Positions 23,195 through 34,700 of a stretch of 64,000 bases of DNA are shown piece by piece; position 1 is the stretch's first letter, and the number at the start of each line of letters is the position of its first letter. Location of the stretch: positions 5,251,001-5,315,000 of the forward strand of contig NC_083565.1 of assembly GCF_019925205.1 (NCBI RefSeq), read 5' to 3'. Origin of the DNA: Metopolophium dirhodum. Lineage: Eukaryota > Arthropoda > Insecta > Hemiptera > Aphididae. Both the position numbers and the translations under genes were made by a program. The notes under the pieces were generated by a model. The model saw nothing but the letters and a program-made list of their open reading frames with translations. It was not told where the DNA came from and ran no database searches.

Positions 23195-24622
23195 GAAAAA
23201 AGGTGGGCAAGTGGGTGTCGCTCTGCTGTACAGTAGGTTACAAGTGGGTCACTGTAATGGATGGTGTTAAATTTAAATTCAATGACATAATATCATTGTA
23301 TAAGAAAAACGATTCTGAGCGAAGACGGTCAGACAGCGTATGATATTACTAAGTATATTTGATGATATTAATGTGAATAAAGTAATTTATATATAACCTA
23401 TTTACGCAGAGTCTGAAATTTTCAATCCTTAGCTATAAAAGTTGAACATTTTATAAATTTTTAACTACAGAATAATTATTAAATTTAAATTTGATAAATT
23501 TTGTCAAAATTCGTATTTTAAATGCTTATATAAAAAAAAAACTGTGCCTATGTATTTTTGATATTTTTAAACTGCTATTGTAAAAATATATCAGGAGCCT
23601 AGCGTTACATTTCTACGCTATTTTACCCAACAAATAAAATGTTATTGATATTTATAGAAAAAAAAATTGAAAACTGACTATGTCCGTAAACAGGTCAAAA
23701 AGAGTCAAATTATTTTCAAAATTGTATGATGCATTGAAAAGGCTAATATATAACATAGGTAATTCAGTGAGATTGTCAAGTATCTACAGTCATTCGTTTT
23801 TTAATTACAACAAAATAAGGAAATCGTTACATGAGAAATCAAGTGTTGTAAAAATATGAATTTCGAACACTCATAAAAATTTAATTTGATTTTCTTGTAG
23901 ACATTTTTTTTTGATAAAGGTAGACAAATTTATGAGAAATCTTGTATTACATTTTCAATCCTTAGATTTAAAAAGGTAATTTTTTATAAATTTCTAACTT
24001 AAAATAATTTGAACATTTTCGTAATTTCGTGTCAAGATTTGAACTTTAAATACTTATAAAAAAAAATTGTGACTGGATCTTTATATTTTTCAAATGTCAT
24101 TGAAACAATATATTAGGAGCCTTCTACTAAATTTTCAAGCTTTTGTACCCAACAAATAAAATTTTATTGATATTTATAGAATAAAAAACTAAAAAATTGG
24201 ATACTGAAAATGTCCTTAAACAGCTCAAAATAAGTCAAAATATTTTTAAAAAGGCATGGTGTAAAGAAAATGCTAATATAAATATTCAGTAAAAATGTCA
24301 TGTACCTAAGGTCATTTGTTTAAGAGGTAAACCAAAAACCAAAATCGATTTACCAAAAAATTGATTTTGCGTAAAAATTCCCGTTTTTCCTTAATTTTTC
24401 TTTAGTTTTCCACGGCGCTTTTGAAAACTACTGGAAAAATTTATTTTTGACTTCCTACTAGATACCAACTAGATTCACTTTCCTATCAGATAAGATACTG
24501 TTGAAGAAAATCTAAGTACTTTTACTGTCATAAAAAGTGAAGACAGACACAAAAAAATAAAAATAAAAAAACACACATTATTGTAAAACCATCACATTTA
24601 TCGTTTCACTCAGAATCTAAAA
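23195..24622 (-). repeat. R1 repeat, copy G (full length, inverted)
   Basis: Starts with the reverse complement of the R1 tail (AAAAAGGTGGGCAAGTGGGT, then AGGTTACAAGTGGGTCACTG) and ACGATTCTGAGCGAAGACGG. It runs through the whole interior and ends CGTTTCACTCAGAATCTAAAA. Same length class as copies B and D. Confidence 0.85.
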
Positions 24623-24705
24623 CAAACTACAGATAAACTAGGAAATTATAACGAAAAAGAGTTCATCTTTCCTACCATATTATTTTAGAGGACGTCGCAA
24701 CCGTG

Positions 24706-25101
24706 TGTGTTGTCTCCGTCTTCCACAGTCGTACGACATAGCAAATTTTCGTTCGCTAGTTTCAATATAGGGTGCTGTCAGTTTTTATATAAGAGTGACT
24801 AGACCTATTATCAAACATTTAAGTAACAACATTATCTATGTCTTCTCGTTAGTTTTTTTACGATATTTTAATTTTTAAGTGAGTTATGAGTATGTAAAAC
24901 ATCAATATTTTAAAATGCTCATAATTCACTTAAAAACTAAAATATCGTAAAAAACCAACAAGAGAACACAGATAATGTTGTTACTTAAAAGTTTGATAAT
25001 AGGTCTAGTATCACTCTTATATCAAAACTGACAGCATCCTATTGAAACTAGCGAACGAAAATTTGCTATGTCGTACGACTGTGGAAGACGGAGACAACAC
25101 A
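24706..25101. repeat. Near-perfect inverted repeat, ~185-bp arms, 27-bp spacer
   Basis: The left arm 24706-24890 runs from TGTGTTGTCTCCGTCTTCCA to GTGAGTTATGAG. The right arm 24918-25101 is its reverse complement with only scattered differences (for example CTCATAATTCACTT, GATAATAGGTCTAGT). The sequence TATTTTAG stands on both sides (24681-24688 and 25103-25110) and could be a target duplication, although about 17 extra bases then belong to the left end. It is a foldback or MITE-type element, or a long-hairpin RNA locus. No coding. Confidence 0.85.
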
Positions 25102-25110
25102 ATATTTTAG

Positions 25111-26540
25111 TCACAATCTCCAAGTGTATAGTATCTATAGGTACGTACCATCACCCTTGAATGCCATGATGTTACTGCATTAGTATAGTTACTTTGGTTG
25201 ATGCCTATAAAATAGACAGAACTCTACATTTTAAATATGTACCTATTATTTGCATAATAATATGACGTATCGTTGGTGAGAATTAAGAGTGCACCCGGAG
25301 TAACAATAATAATTATTTACTACCTATGTAGGTATTAGGTACGTCGCGGATTACCGAGAAAATCGTTGTAAAAATTATTATTTCGACCGCGTGCGGTGGC
25401 ACTGCAGTATAGACGAATGGTATTTTTGCGATATATTATAATAATATATCACAGGTACATATTATAATAACGATTCGACGTTATGTCTGGAGGTATGACG
25501 ACGTGTATACTTGTATAATCGTATACGTGTCCCGAAGGCAACGCAAGAGCAAACGGTTATTTAAAATAATAACAAGATAATAACATATTTCGAAACGCGC
25601 AGAAGACTATATGAAATGTGAAATCTGTAGTGCACATTTATGTATATATTTATAAATAATATAATATGTATAGGTATATAACCTAATCGTGCAAGAATAA
25701 AAATAAATTGTGTCAAAAAATGTGAGATCGTTTTATATTGTTTTCCGTCCGTTGTACCTCAACCATGCGTTCTAAACGACCCGCAGAGGAATAAATTATT
25801 CGGGATTACAATAATATTTTGTCATACTATCGTAATAATAATCAAGTAGAGTAAATAGATCGATGCTGTATAAGATAATATTAGACAAAAAAATGTGTTT
25901 TATCAATAATCAGTTAACGGCTTGTATAGTATTTTATTAATATTAGGGGTGCCCACGATTTAAGATATTAGTAGTACTATCTTAAATCGTGGGGTCCCCG
26001 ATGTATAATTAATATAGTTTAACATAAAATATGTAATAAATAGATTATCTCGAATGGTTGTAAGTTTATATAAATAGAAATCTACTATTTTGAAATATGT
26101 TGAAAATGATCTATACATTTATTTATAATTTTACCATCGTGGACGAGAAATAATATCGTAGTTACAATTGTTTTACCTGCAGTGCCTTCAGTGCCATATA
26201 TTATACAATATTAATTTGTCATCAAAATGTACCTAGATAACATAATAAACTAATTAAATTAAATAGTCAATGACGAATTCTATAGGCTATCTTCAGTTTA
26301 GTAAAACAAAATATTTGAAGCATTGAGATCACTGCAGCGCACGCTTCTTAATTTCTGATTCAGACATCATAATATTGTTATTAATTCATACTGTCATTTG
26401 TTATACTGAATAGCTATTATAACTATAAGTGTTTAAAGCTTGATAGTATAAATAATTGTTAAGTCAACACTTATAATTGTCACTCAATGACCTTATCTAC
26501 TTTCTAGAGGTATATGTTAAATCTTAAATGAACAGAGTGA
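25111..26540. other. Intergenic, mixed AT-rich and CpG-containing, no gene recognised
   Basis: A CpG-richer patch lies at about 25340-25560. The only clear structure is the hairpin at 25946-25999, listed separately. Confidence 0.4.
25946..25999. other. 22-bp-stem hairpin with 10-nt loop
   Basis: The left arm 25946-25967 (GGGGTGCCCACGATTTAAGA...) and right arm 25978-25999 (...TCTTAAATCGTGGGGTCCCC) are complementary except two adjacent positions near the base. The loop is TTAGTAGTAC. It stands alone in AT-rich DNA. Too short for a typical animal pre-miRNA. Confidence 0.75.
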
Positions 26541-27033
26541 CAACTGACCAGGGTCTAAAATTAAGATATTTTGCTACTGCACACCTAATTCCACATCAAA
26601 ATATTTTAAAATAATGAGCATAGACCTAGTAGTGCACATGCCACATATAACTTCATTGCATATTTGGTTTTGCTATTAATTAATAATTAGTTATAATACA
26701 ATCTAAGACTATCTTCTATAAAATGTCTAGATACCTATATGACTGGACATTTTAAAATTAAAAACGAAATAGCTTGGGTTAATATACTTATATATTATTA
26801 TAATCCCCCCAGAATATGGTGTAGTCGGTATTATTTTTAGTGTTAAGGATTTTAAACAAATACTGTATGCTAATTAGTAATTTTCAATAATCAGTATTGA
26901 ATATTAATCAAATACAAATTTATAAAAGCCGAAAATAAGTACTGCACACTTTTAAATTTGCTACTGCACATTTAATATTAGCTACTGAACATGGTGTGTG
27001 CTATTGCACACAATTTTAGGTCCTGCAACTGAC
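26541..27033. mobile_element. Non-autonomous hAT-like element with intact 8-bp target duplication
   Basis: The element body is 26549-27025 (477 bp). The left terminus CAGGGTCTAAAATT and the right terminus (minus strand CAGGACCTAAAATT) are inverted repeats, 12 of 14 matching. Each side is flanked by CAACTGAC (26541-26548 and 27026-27033), a perfect 8-bp duplication as made by hAT transposases. Subterminal GCTACTGCACA-type repeats occur at both ends (near 26572 and 26960-27010), plausible transposase binding sites. No transposase frame, so it depends on a partner elsewhere. Confidence 0.85.
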
Positions 27034-28152
27034 AAGGCATCTCTGTCGAAGTAGTCTTGTTTTGACTTTACAAATTTATCTGATATGTATATGGGTATTG
27101 AATTTAACTTTACGCCTCTTTTTATATGTAATTCTCTTATAGAATTATAGAAACATTATATAGTAAGTAATATTATATATAGGGCTACAGGGACTTATAG
27201 GAGTTATTGGCATGTTTTGAGTTTTCTAATATTCATTCAAAACATATAGCTTAGTGATATACTGATATATAATTCTGTTTCATAATACCAGGAGTCTACA
27301 GACATATTTTGCATATTTTAGTGCATATTTTGTTATATTTTCATTTTAAGTGCATATTTTAAAATTAGAATTTAATTTTACTTTAAATTGGTAAAAAAAA
27401 AATTGAATAAAAGAATGAAAGAAATTAGGGTGGGTTGTGTTTTTCTTGTCTCCGGGACCATTTATAGTAAAAATTATGAACCACCGATATGATTTTATCA
27501 ATTGTAATCACGGTAGGCTTTTGACGACTCTGCAAACTTTCCTCCCTAAATATTCAATATTATCATGATAATTGATAGTCAATCATAAAATACTTTTTTA
27601 TCATGGTAAATGTAGTTAAACGAGATTACTCCATCCAAGTTAGTTTTTATAACTTAGGCGTGAATATGATTATATAATATGTAATATTGTATGTACTTAT
27701 ATGACGTATGACTACCCTACCAGAAATTCATCTGCGCACGCTCATGTCTATATGAACATTATAATTTTAAAACAAGTCGAAATTAGAGGGACGGTTAAAA
27801 ATTATTGAAATCTTTGGCTAGCGCGTTTTATATTATACAGGTAGGTACATCTATTATTATCATAATACATTAATACATATTAATATAATAATGCGCATGC
27901 GTGTAGTTTATTCTGCAGTACAGTCACGTGGATGTAATCTATGAATCCGATCGAGTGGACGAAAAAATTATCAATTCGAATTCACTGATCGGGTAATTTG
28001 ACAATATACGTTATGTGCATAATCTGTCACCTAAAAATATTATTATGTTACATATTATTATTGAACAGTAAAACATTTAAACATCTAACCATTTTAACCG
28101 GACGAATGAATATAGAACTCTGAACCAGAACTATACGATTGTTGTATTTTAT
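27034..28152. other. Intergenic; cluster of GCATATTTT repeats near 27300-27360
   Basis: GCATATTTT occurs three times within 60 bases (about 27312-27360). A similar cluster in inverse orientation (ATATGCA) is at about 30040-30075. Otherwise nothing recognised. Confidence 0.4.
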
Positions 28153-28534
28153 CATAGGCGTGCGCAGATTTCAATTTCTGGTCGATCCTGGGCAATTATA
28201 GTGCACTAATATTTTGGACAGCGCTACAATTTTTTTTTTTTAAAACATCAACATACATATTGTTGATGTATTAACCTATTAATGTCTATATAGTACTATA
28301 ATAGTTATTGTTATTTGTATAACGGTTTAATGTTTTTGTTAAATTAATAAAATGAATGCAGTGGTACACACAAATATTTTTGATTTTATCATACTTTCAC
28401 GACAGATACAATGTCCATGATCTCCACGGACATAATATTATAATAAAATATATAGGTACGCACATTTTACCATGCCCTTAAAAAGTTTCAGGTCGAGCCT
28501 GGACTTGACCGGCTCGCCCCGTGCGCACGTCCAT
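28153..28534. mobile_element. Short element with CATAGGCGTGCGCAG-type inverted termini
   Basis: Left end CATAGGCGTGCGCAG; right end on the minus strand CATGGACGTGCGCAC, 12 of 15 matching, 382 bp apart. GGTCGATCCTGG near the left end and GGTCGAGCCTGG near the right are direct-repeat-like. No convincing target duplication and no coding. Unclassified DNA-transposon derivative. Confidence 0.5.
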
Positions 28535-30595
28535 GTGTATAATAACACGTGTATAATAAAAATAATAAAATATATGATGAGCACTTGTGTGTGAATATTA
28601 TAGCAATAGGTAAATTATATTATATTTTACTACTAATCTCGATCGAAAATATTATTCAACAAAATAGTTATAGGTATAACAGGTATGTAGCAAAATATTT
28701 AATTTGCATCATTATTACTGTGCAAACAGAAATAAAATGAACGTTATTATAATATATCAATTACGAACTATGCACGCATCTCTGATAAGTTATAACTTTA
28801 TTAGTAATAATATGATTAGACGTTCTTAATCTAATTTTTCAGCTAGGTTTTAGATCTGATTTATTATCGCGAAACAAAAACAATATTTGGATATAACTTT
28901 AGCCAACAATAATAATAATACTAATTAACTGTTGAATAATAATATTATAATATTATAAACACGTATAATATAATTTATAAATAAATAGTACAGTAAGATG
29001 AGTTTGAACTGTATGACATACAAATAACGTGAATACCAACGTGATTTAGATTTTGTTTTCAAAATACATTGAAGGTACAATATTAATACTAAAATAAAAA
29101 TTGTGAAATTCATTACCACTGTCTAATTATGTACGTAATTTTGCAATTTAACCACATTTTGTAAGGTCAATTATATAGTGAATTTAATTTGTAATTTTAT
29201 CATGTTTTTTGTTCGATTAAAATTTACTACAGTGCTAATTATAACAAATACAAATATAATATACACAATGTTCGTAATATATAATTATTATCATTTATCA
29301 CTATTATTGTTGAACATTTAAATATCAGAATAAAATAAAAAAAGCTTGATTTGTATACTTATAAAATGATTAATCATTAATGACTAACTTATTAAGTATA
29401 ATAATATACGTTTCCAAATTGACTACAATACCTACAAAAATGTTGAGTTTTTTATTTAAATTAAATTTTTTCGAGAAAACAAAAACCAGTTTATGTAAGA
29501 CTGCAGTATTTTTATCTTAATATTATTTGATTATATTATAGAGATTACACGAATGTCGAAATCGTACTTATATTATTATCTTTACGTGTAAATATATTAT
29601 AATAAATTAATAACTAATGCAAGTTGGTAATACGTAATCACTAAAGCACGGATTTTTATTCACTAAAAAGTATCACAATAAGTAGTAAGAATCGTGAAAA
29701 TATACAATAACTAAATTAAAAAAAAAAATGTACACAATTTAAATCAAATATTTAATAACTATTAATTTATTAATTAGGTACTTAATGCAAAAAAATATAT
29801 TATTTAGTAAAATTGCTTATAAAGATTATGAACAATAAAGTTCACTTCTCGCAGTTAAAAACGATATAATTGATATTGGTTTTCAGATAAACCTTTATAC
29901 GTTCGTGGTCATTAAAATGTATTAATAGAATTTTCTAATCGAAATATTATTTTACGGATTTATTAGGTTATTAAATCAGTATATAATTTAATTTAACTTC
30001 AATATGCATTAGATCAACTGTTGTCAAAATAATCAAAAATATGCAATTATCATAAAATATGCACAAATATGCAATAAAAATTGTTGTCATTCGTAAAGAT
30101 TACTGACTGCAAACATCCAAAAATAATACGAGTAAAAAAATATACAATTGCATAACAATTTGTGCTCTAGTAAGTAGTAACAAGTTATTATGTTCATATT
30201 ACATCATACGTTATTTTAAACGACATTTTTTGTGCTCGTTTAGGATAGTAGATATTTTATTATAAAATGCGGAGTGTGTATAATTAGCGTAACAGGAATT
30301 TAACTTATATATTATTATAGTATATTAACGTGCAGAGTGTATAATATTCACATACCTACCTTTGTATAAATGTTTGCAGAAAAAAATGACTGCGTATTGC
30401 GTAAATGTTATGTAATATACCTAAATAATAAATAATATACTATTATAGTGTAAGATATTATATTATGGGTTTCTGTTTACAGTTATTTTTTCTATTGTCA
30501 ATTGCGTGTATCCGGAGGGAAAAAACTCGAAACCGACCCGACCTTTATAATAACATTTGTACTACACACGTCGCACACATATCTCGTAAATACGT

Positions 30596-30632
<37 letters not shown>

Positions 30633-31059
30633 GGATACCGCATTCAAGAAAAACACTAAATGTGCTGTGAAAATAAAAGCACGCTTCGACATAATAAAGC
30701 ATAATATATATATCACATTGTTATATCATAGATATCGATTGTTCGGCTATTGATATTATTATGTAATACTAATAATGGTCGTACATGTGTGTGGACCACC
30801 TCGGAGACGGGACAAATTTGTACGTTTCGCGCGTGTAAATTTATTTCAACATATGTGCGACCCCCGCGATGCGATTTCCAATATATAGGTACCTAATATA
30901 ATATACTATATATGGGTATAGGCACGCTCTCGGAGGCGGGCCCCCGTTCGCAAAACTACAACATTATATATTATCAAATAACAATGTTCCCCAATACAAG
31001 CGTCGAATATTAACTTTATTATACAGGATGATTAGAATTGCATGTTGACCTAAATTTCC
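28535..31059. other. Gene desert segment with (CA)n microsatellite
   Basis: AT-rich, no supported gene. An (AC)15 tract lies at 30599-30628. Frames through it at 30465 and 30502 read as His-Thr repeats and are microsatellite shadows. A CpG-richer patch is at 30770-30960. Confidence 0.4.
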
Positions 31060-31770
31060 CCGTGTAAACGAAGAAAACGGAAAAAATTGTTTTTTCTCTA
31101 ACACACTTTGAAGGTTGGTTTGCAGGGGGGTAAAATTGGAAAAAAAATCAACTCTTCTTAGAAATAATTTTTAAAAGTTTAAAAAAAATTGAAATGCGTT
31201 CGCACACCGTACGCGCTCTGATCTATATGGACAAGTTGCACAGTGCAACATTCGCCACGTTGTACAGTGCCACGCGTTTTTGTAGGTATACTATAGCTCT
31301 AATCCCGATTTAGGAAAATTTATTATAATCTGAGTTCAAATTTCAAATGCCTATAAATAGCTTAACATTTTGAACATTTCATTAAGAGTGTAATTTTACA
31401 TCTAAACTTTTTTTTTAGTTCCAGTAAAAAAAACCTTAAAAGGTACAATTTTCAAAAAATGTTATCGAGGATAAACATTTTTATCGACATTTATATAAAA
31501 AAAACTAAAATTTCAAGTGCCTATATAAATCAATATTTCGAGAAAAGCAAAAATATTTTAAAATCACTCAATTTTTAGAAAGTTCTAAAGTTCTAAGTAC
31601 AATATACTGTTATTAGTTTTCAAATTACAACAAAATAACAATAACGATTTTGTCAAAAAAAAGGGAGCTTGTATCAACCGGGAATGTAAAAACCTGGACG
31701 TTTCAAATCTTGATGGTATAATTTTGGAACGTAAAAACTAGGACGGTACAAATCTGGAATATAATATTCT
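31060..31770 (+). repeat. Dispersed repeat resembling 60250-60370
   Basis: AAGGTTGGTTTGCAGGGGGG followed by TAAAAT... matches AAGGTTGGTTTCTGGGGGTA at 60289. Modules such as TCAAATGCCTATAAATAGC and ACAACAAAATAACAATAACG recall the style of R1 interiors. At 31679-31765 a ~45-bp unit (GTAAAAACCTGGACG... / GTAAAAACTAGGACG...) is repeated twice in tandem. Limits uncertain. Confidence 0.45.
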
Positions 31771-34700
31771 CTGTGAGAAACTTGATGTGGTGTGGCATAG
31801 CAAGTCGAGGGATATTTTTGATATTTTCGATTTTCAGTTGATTTGTGTACTTCTAGGGTGAGAATGAAAACAAAGTAAAATTATGTGGAATTGTATAATA
31901 TTATAGTTGTTGTACAGTGTACACGCCCGCAAACAAATCTTTGTATATTAATATATTATAATAAGTGTAGGTACTACCCATAATATAATATCGACGTCAT
32001 TCTATATGACAAAGGAAGAAGAACAATTTTAAACAATAATACAAAAAACACTCGCAACACTTATATATTATGTACCACACACATGCCCACGCGTTTATGT
32101 AAGTCAACTATGAAATTATATATATTCATTATTATTATGATGATAATTTCCAACTTATACACAATATTAAGTTTTCTCAAAATTATTAAAATGGTCGTAG
32201 TTTTTCTCAAACAACCATTGGGCTGCTTTTAAAATCAGACAGGGGTAAATGCTCACCCCACAATATCTATAAATATAATATAGGTACATAATATTAGGAA
32301 TACAGGAAATATATTATTATTTTATAACGAAAGTCATTATTATTAGTTATTATAACAAGTGAAATCGAAATAGATACCTACTGCAGCTTGTTAGTTATCA
32401 CTTATTTGTTCTCCACGAAATGCCGTGATCGATGTTACACAATAGTAATATTATATTGTACAATACGATACTGCGGTATTCTGTATACATTGTTCATTAC
32501 TCATTTTTTATTATATATTTACGTATAATATTATTATGATGGATTTATCGTTGGAATGATAATATTCGAAATCTCATTTAATTAATGATTGGTCGTAGGT
32601 ATGCAGGCGCTCCCTTATTTTTATAAATTTCATATTAAATAATAAGTAATTAAATTTTTTGTGAATGCTCGTATAAATTAACAGGTCAGTTTCATAATAG
32701 GAAATAAATAATGTTTTATAATTATTATTAAAATTCGTGTGTTCGGAAGGTACACACGACAACAAAAGAGGATTTCTATAAATATGGTAATGTAGAAAAA
32801 TAATTTGTTGAATATTTTATCTATCGTGTTTTTCATTTTTTATTGACTTATCGATTTTTTAGTAATAAATATTTACTTTAGAAAATACACATTACACAAG
32901 TGGCTCTTGGCATCTTTTTTCATTAATTTTCAGGTGAATTATTATTAATTATGTAGGTATAGGCACTAAGACTAGCTTTTCGTAATGTAAATTAGAAATA
33001 ATAATACGGTTGTAGTAGCGGATTGGTATCATAATAAACTAATTAACACTGAATAGTACAGATTTTTTGTTCAAAAGTTTGGAAAAACTGAAATATTTTT
33101 TGTTGAATTTATTATTAATCTTGTTAATGAAATTAACGTTTATTGTTTGGGTTAAATTTAGAAATTATTAACTTGGAACTCTAGTTTACACGTGGAAGGT
33201 TTGCATTTAAGGTACCTAACTGTTCAAAATATTAAGTTCAATGTATAACATGAAACAATATTAAATTCAAACAGTTAAAAGTATAGTATTAGGTACACAC
33301 AATCTTTATGAATCCGCTATCAAATAGCGATTTATATTATATTGACAGATATTTTAAAACTATATAAGCCTGCGCTTCTAAATTTTTCAAACACCACGGT
33401 GTATGCTTTAATTATAATTTGTTTTGTTTAACAACATTATTTTGTGGGCAGTGGCCGTAATGAAATCTGTGATAGATATATTATCTGTGACGCAGTCCGT
33501 ATAACACGTTCGGATGTATACAACAATAATAATATTACACCTAAAATGGTAAAGGTGAAGAAGTCAAAGTCTGTTAGCGTATAATATAATATTATTACAC
33601 TTCAAACAAGCTGCAGAGCGGATAAATGTCCTAATGACATTGGCCTCATATTAATCTATGTAGAGTACATGATGTGGTGTACACGTATACACTAATTATA
33701 TAGAATAAACACATATGAATTATTTATAATATATATGTATATATATATATTATAGTATATACATAATTTTACAAACAGTTTGGTAACTGCGATATTTCAA
33801 TGCAAATATTACGTTCATTAATCATATTTACCTAATATATTATACATTATAATATTATAAGAACCGTATTCGTACTGTAAGTGGCAAGTACCACATTACA
33901 AGTAGGTACCTACTGGGAAGTACAGTCTGGCTATTCTACATATTATACAGTATACACGTACATGAGCATAAACAACAATGGCACCCTCGAGGTCACTTTT
34001 AGCACCCTCAGCTGGCAAGTTCCAAAATATTATCTAAAAATAAATAACACTTTTTCTTTTACCTATTATATTATTATAATGATAATATTTTATCGATTAT
34101 GTATAAAACAATACATGGAAAATCCATAAATCATGTTATACAATAATTATATTCATAAAATGTGAAGTTGTTTGAGTCAAGGTATCTCATAATAGTCATA
34201 ATATAGGTATATACTATATTATTAGCTCTATAATATTCTTTAAATTATTAGCAGGTACTTAGATATTATAAAATTAAGATTTTTATTAATATTGTGTTAA
34301 AATTGCCTATGTGAAACCCCTTAGAAGTGTATGTGGCAACCAAAACACTGAAATTATTTGTATATTCAAATTTAAAATATTAAGTTGTAACATATTGGTT
34401 CTTAAGTTTTAACCGGTTTATTGTTATAAATTGTTGAATAATCTGGAAAATTATATATTAGAAATATAACATTTGTTCTGGTTTATAATATTTCTATGAT
34501 TTAAATATATTGTAAGAATTTTGTGAAAAATCTGTAATAGATATTTAATAATAAAAGTTTGATTCGAAGACTCAAAGTACATTTACTGAATTACGTATAA
34601 GTACAAACGATTTGATTTGATCTGTGAAAATTGTAGGAAAACATGCATACGAAGACAAAAATAGTGAAATGTTAATTATAATGAATATAGATACTAGATA

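Noticed and set aside
30465..30753. Frames with His-Thr repeats
   Set aside because: Translation of the (CA)n tract.
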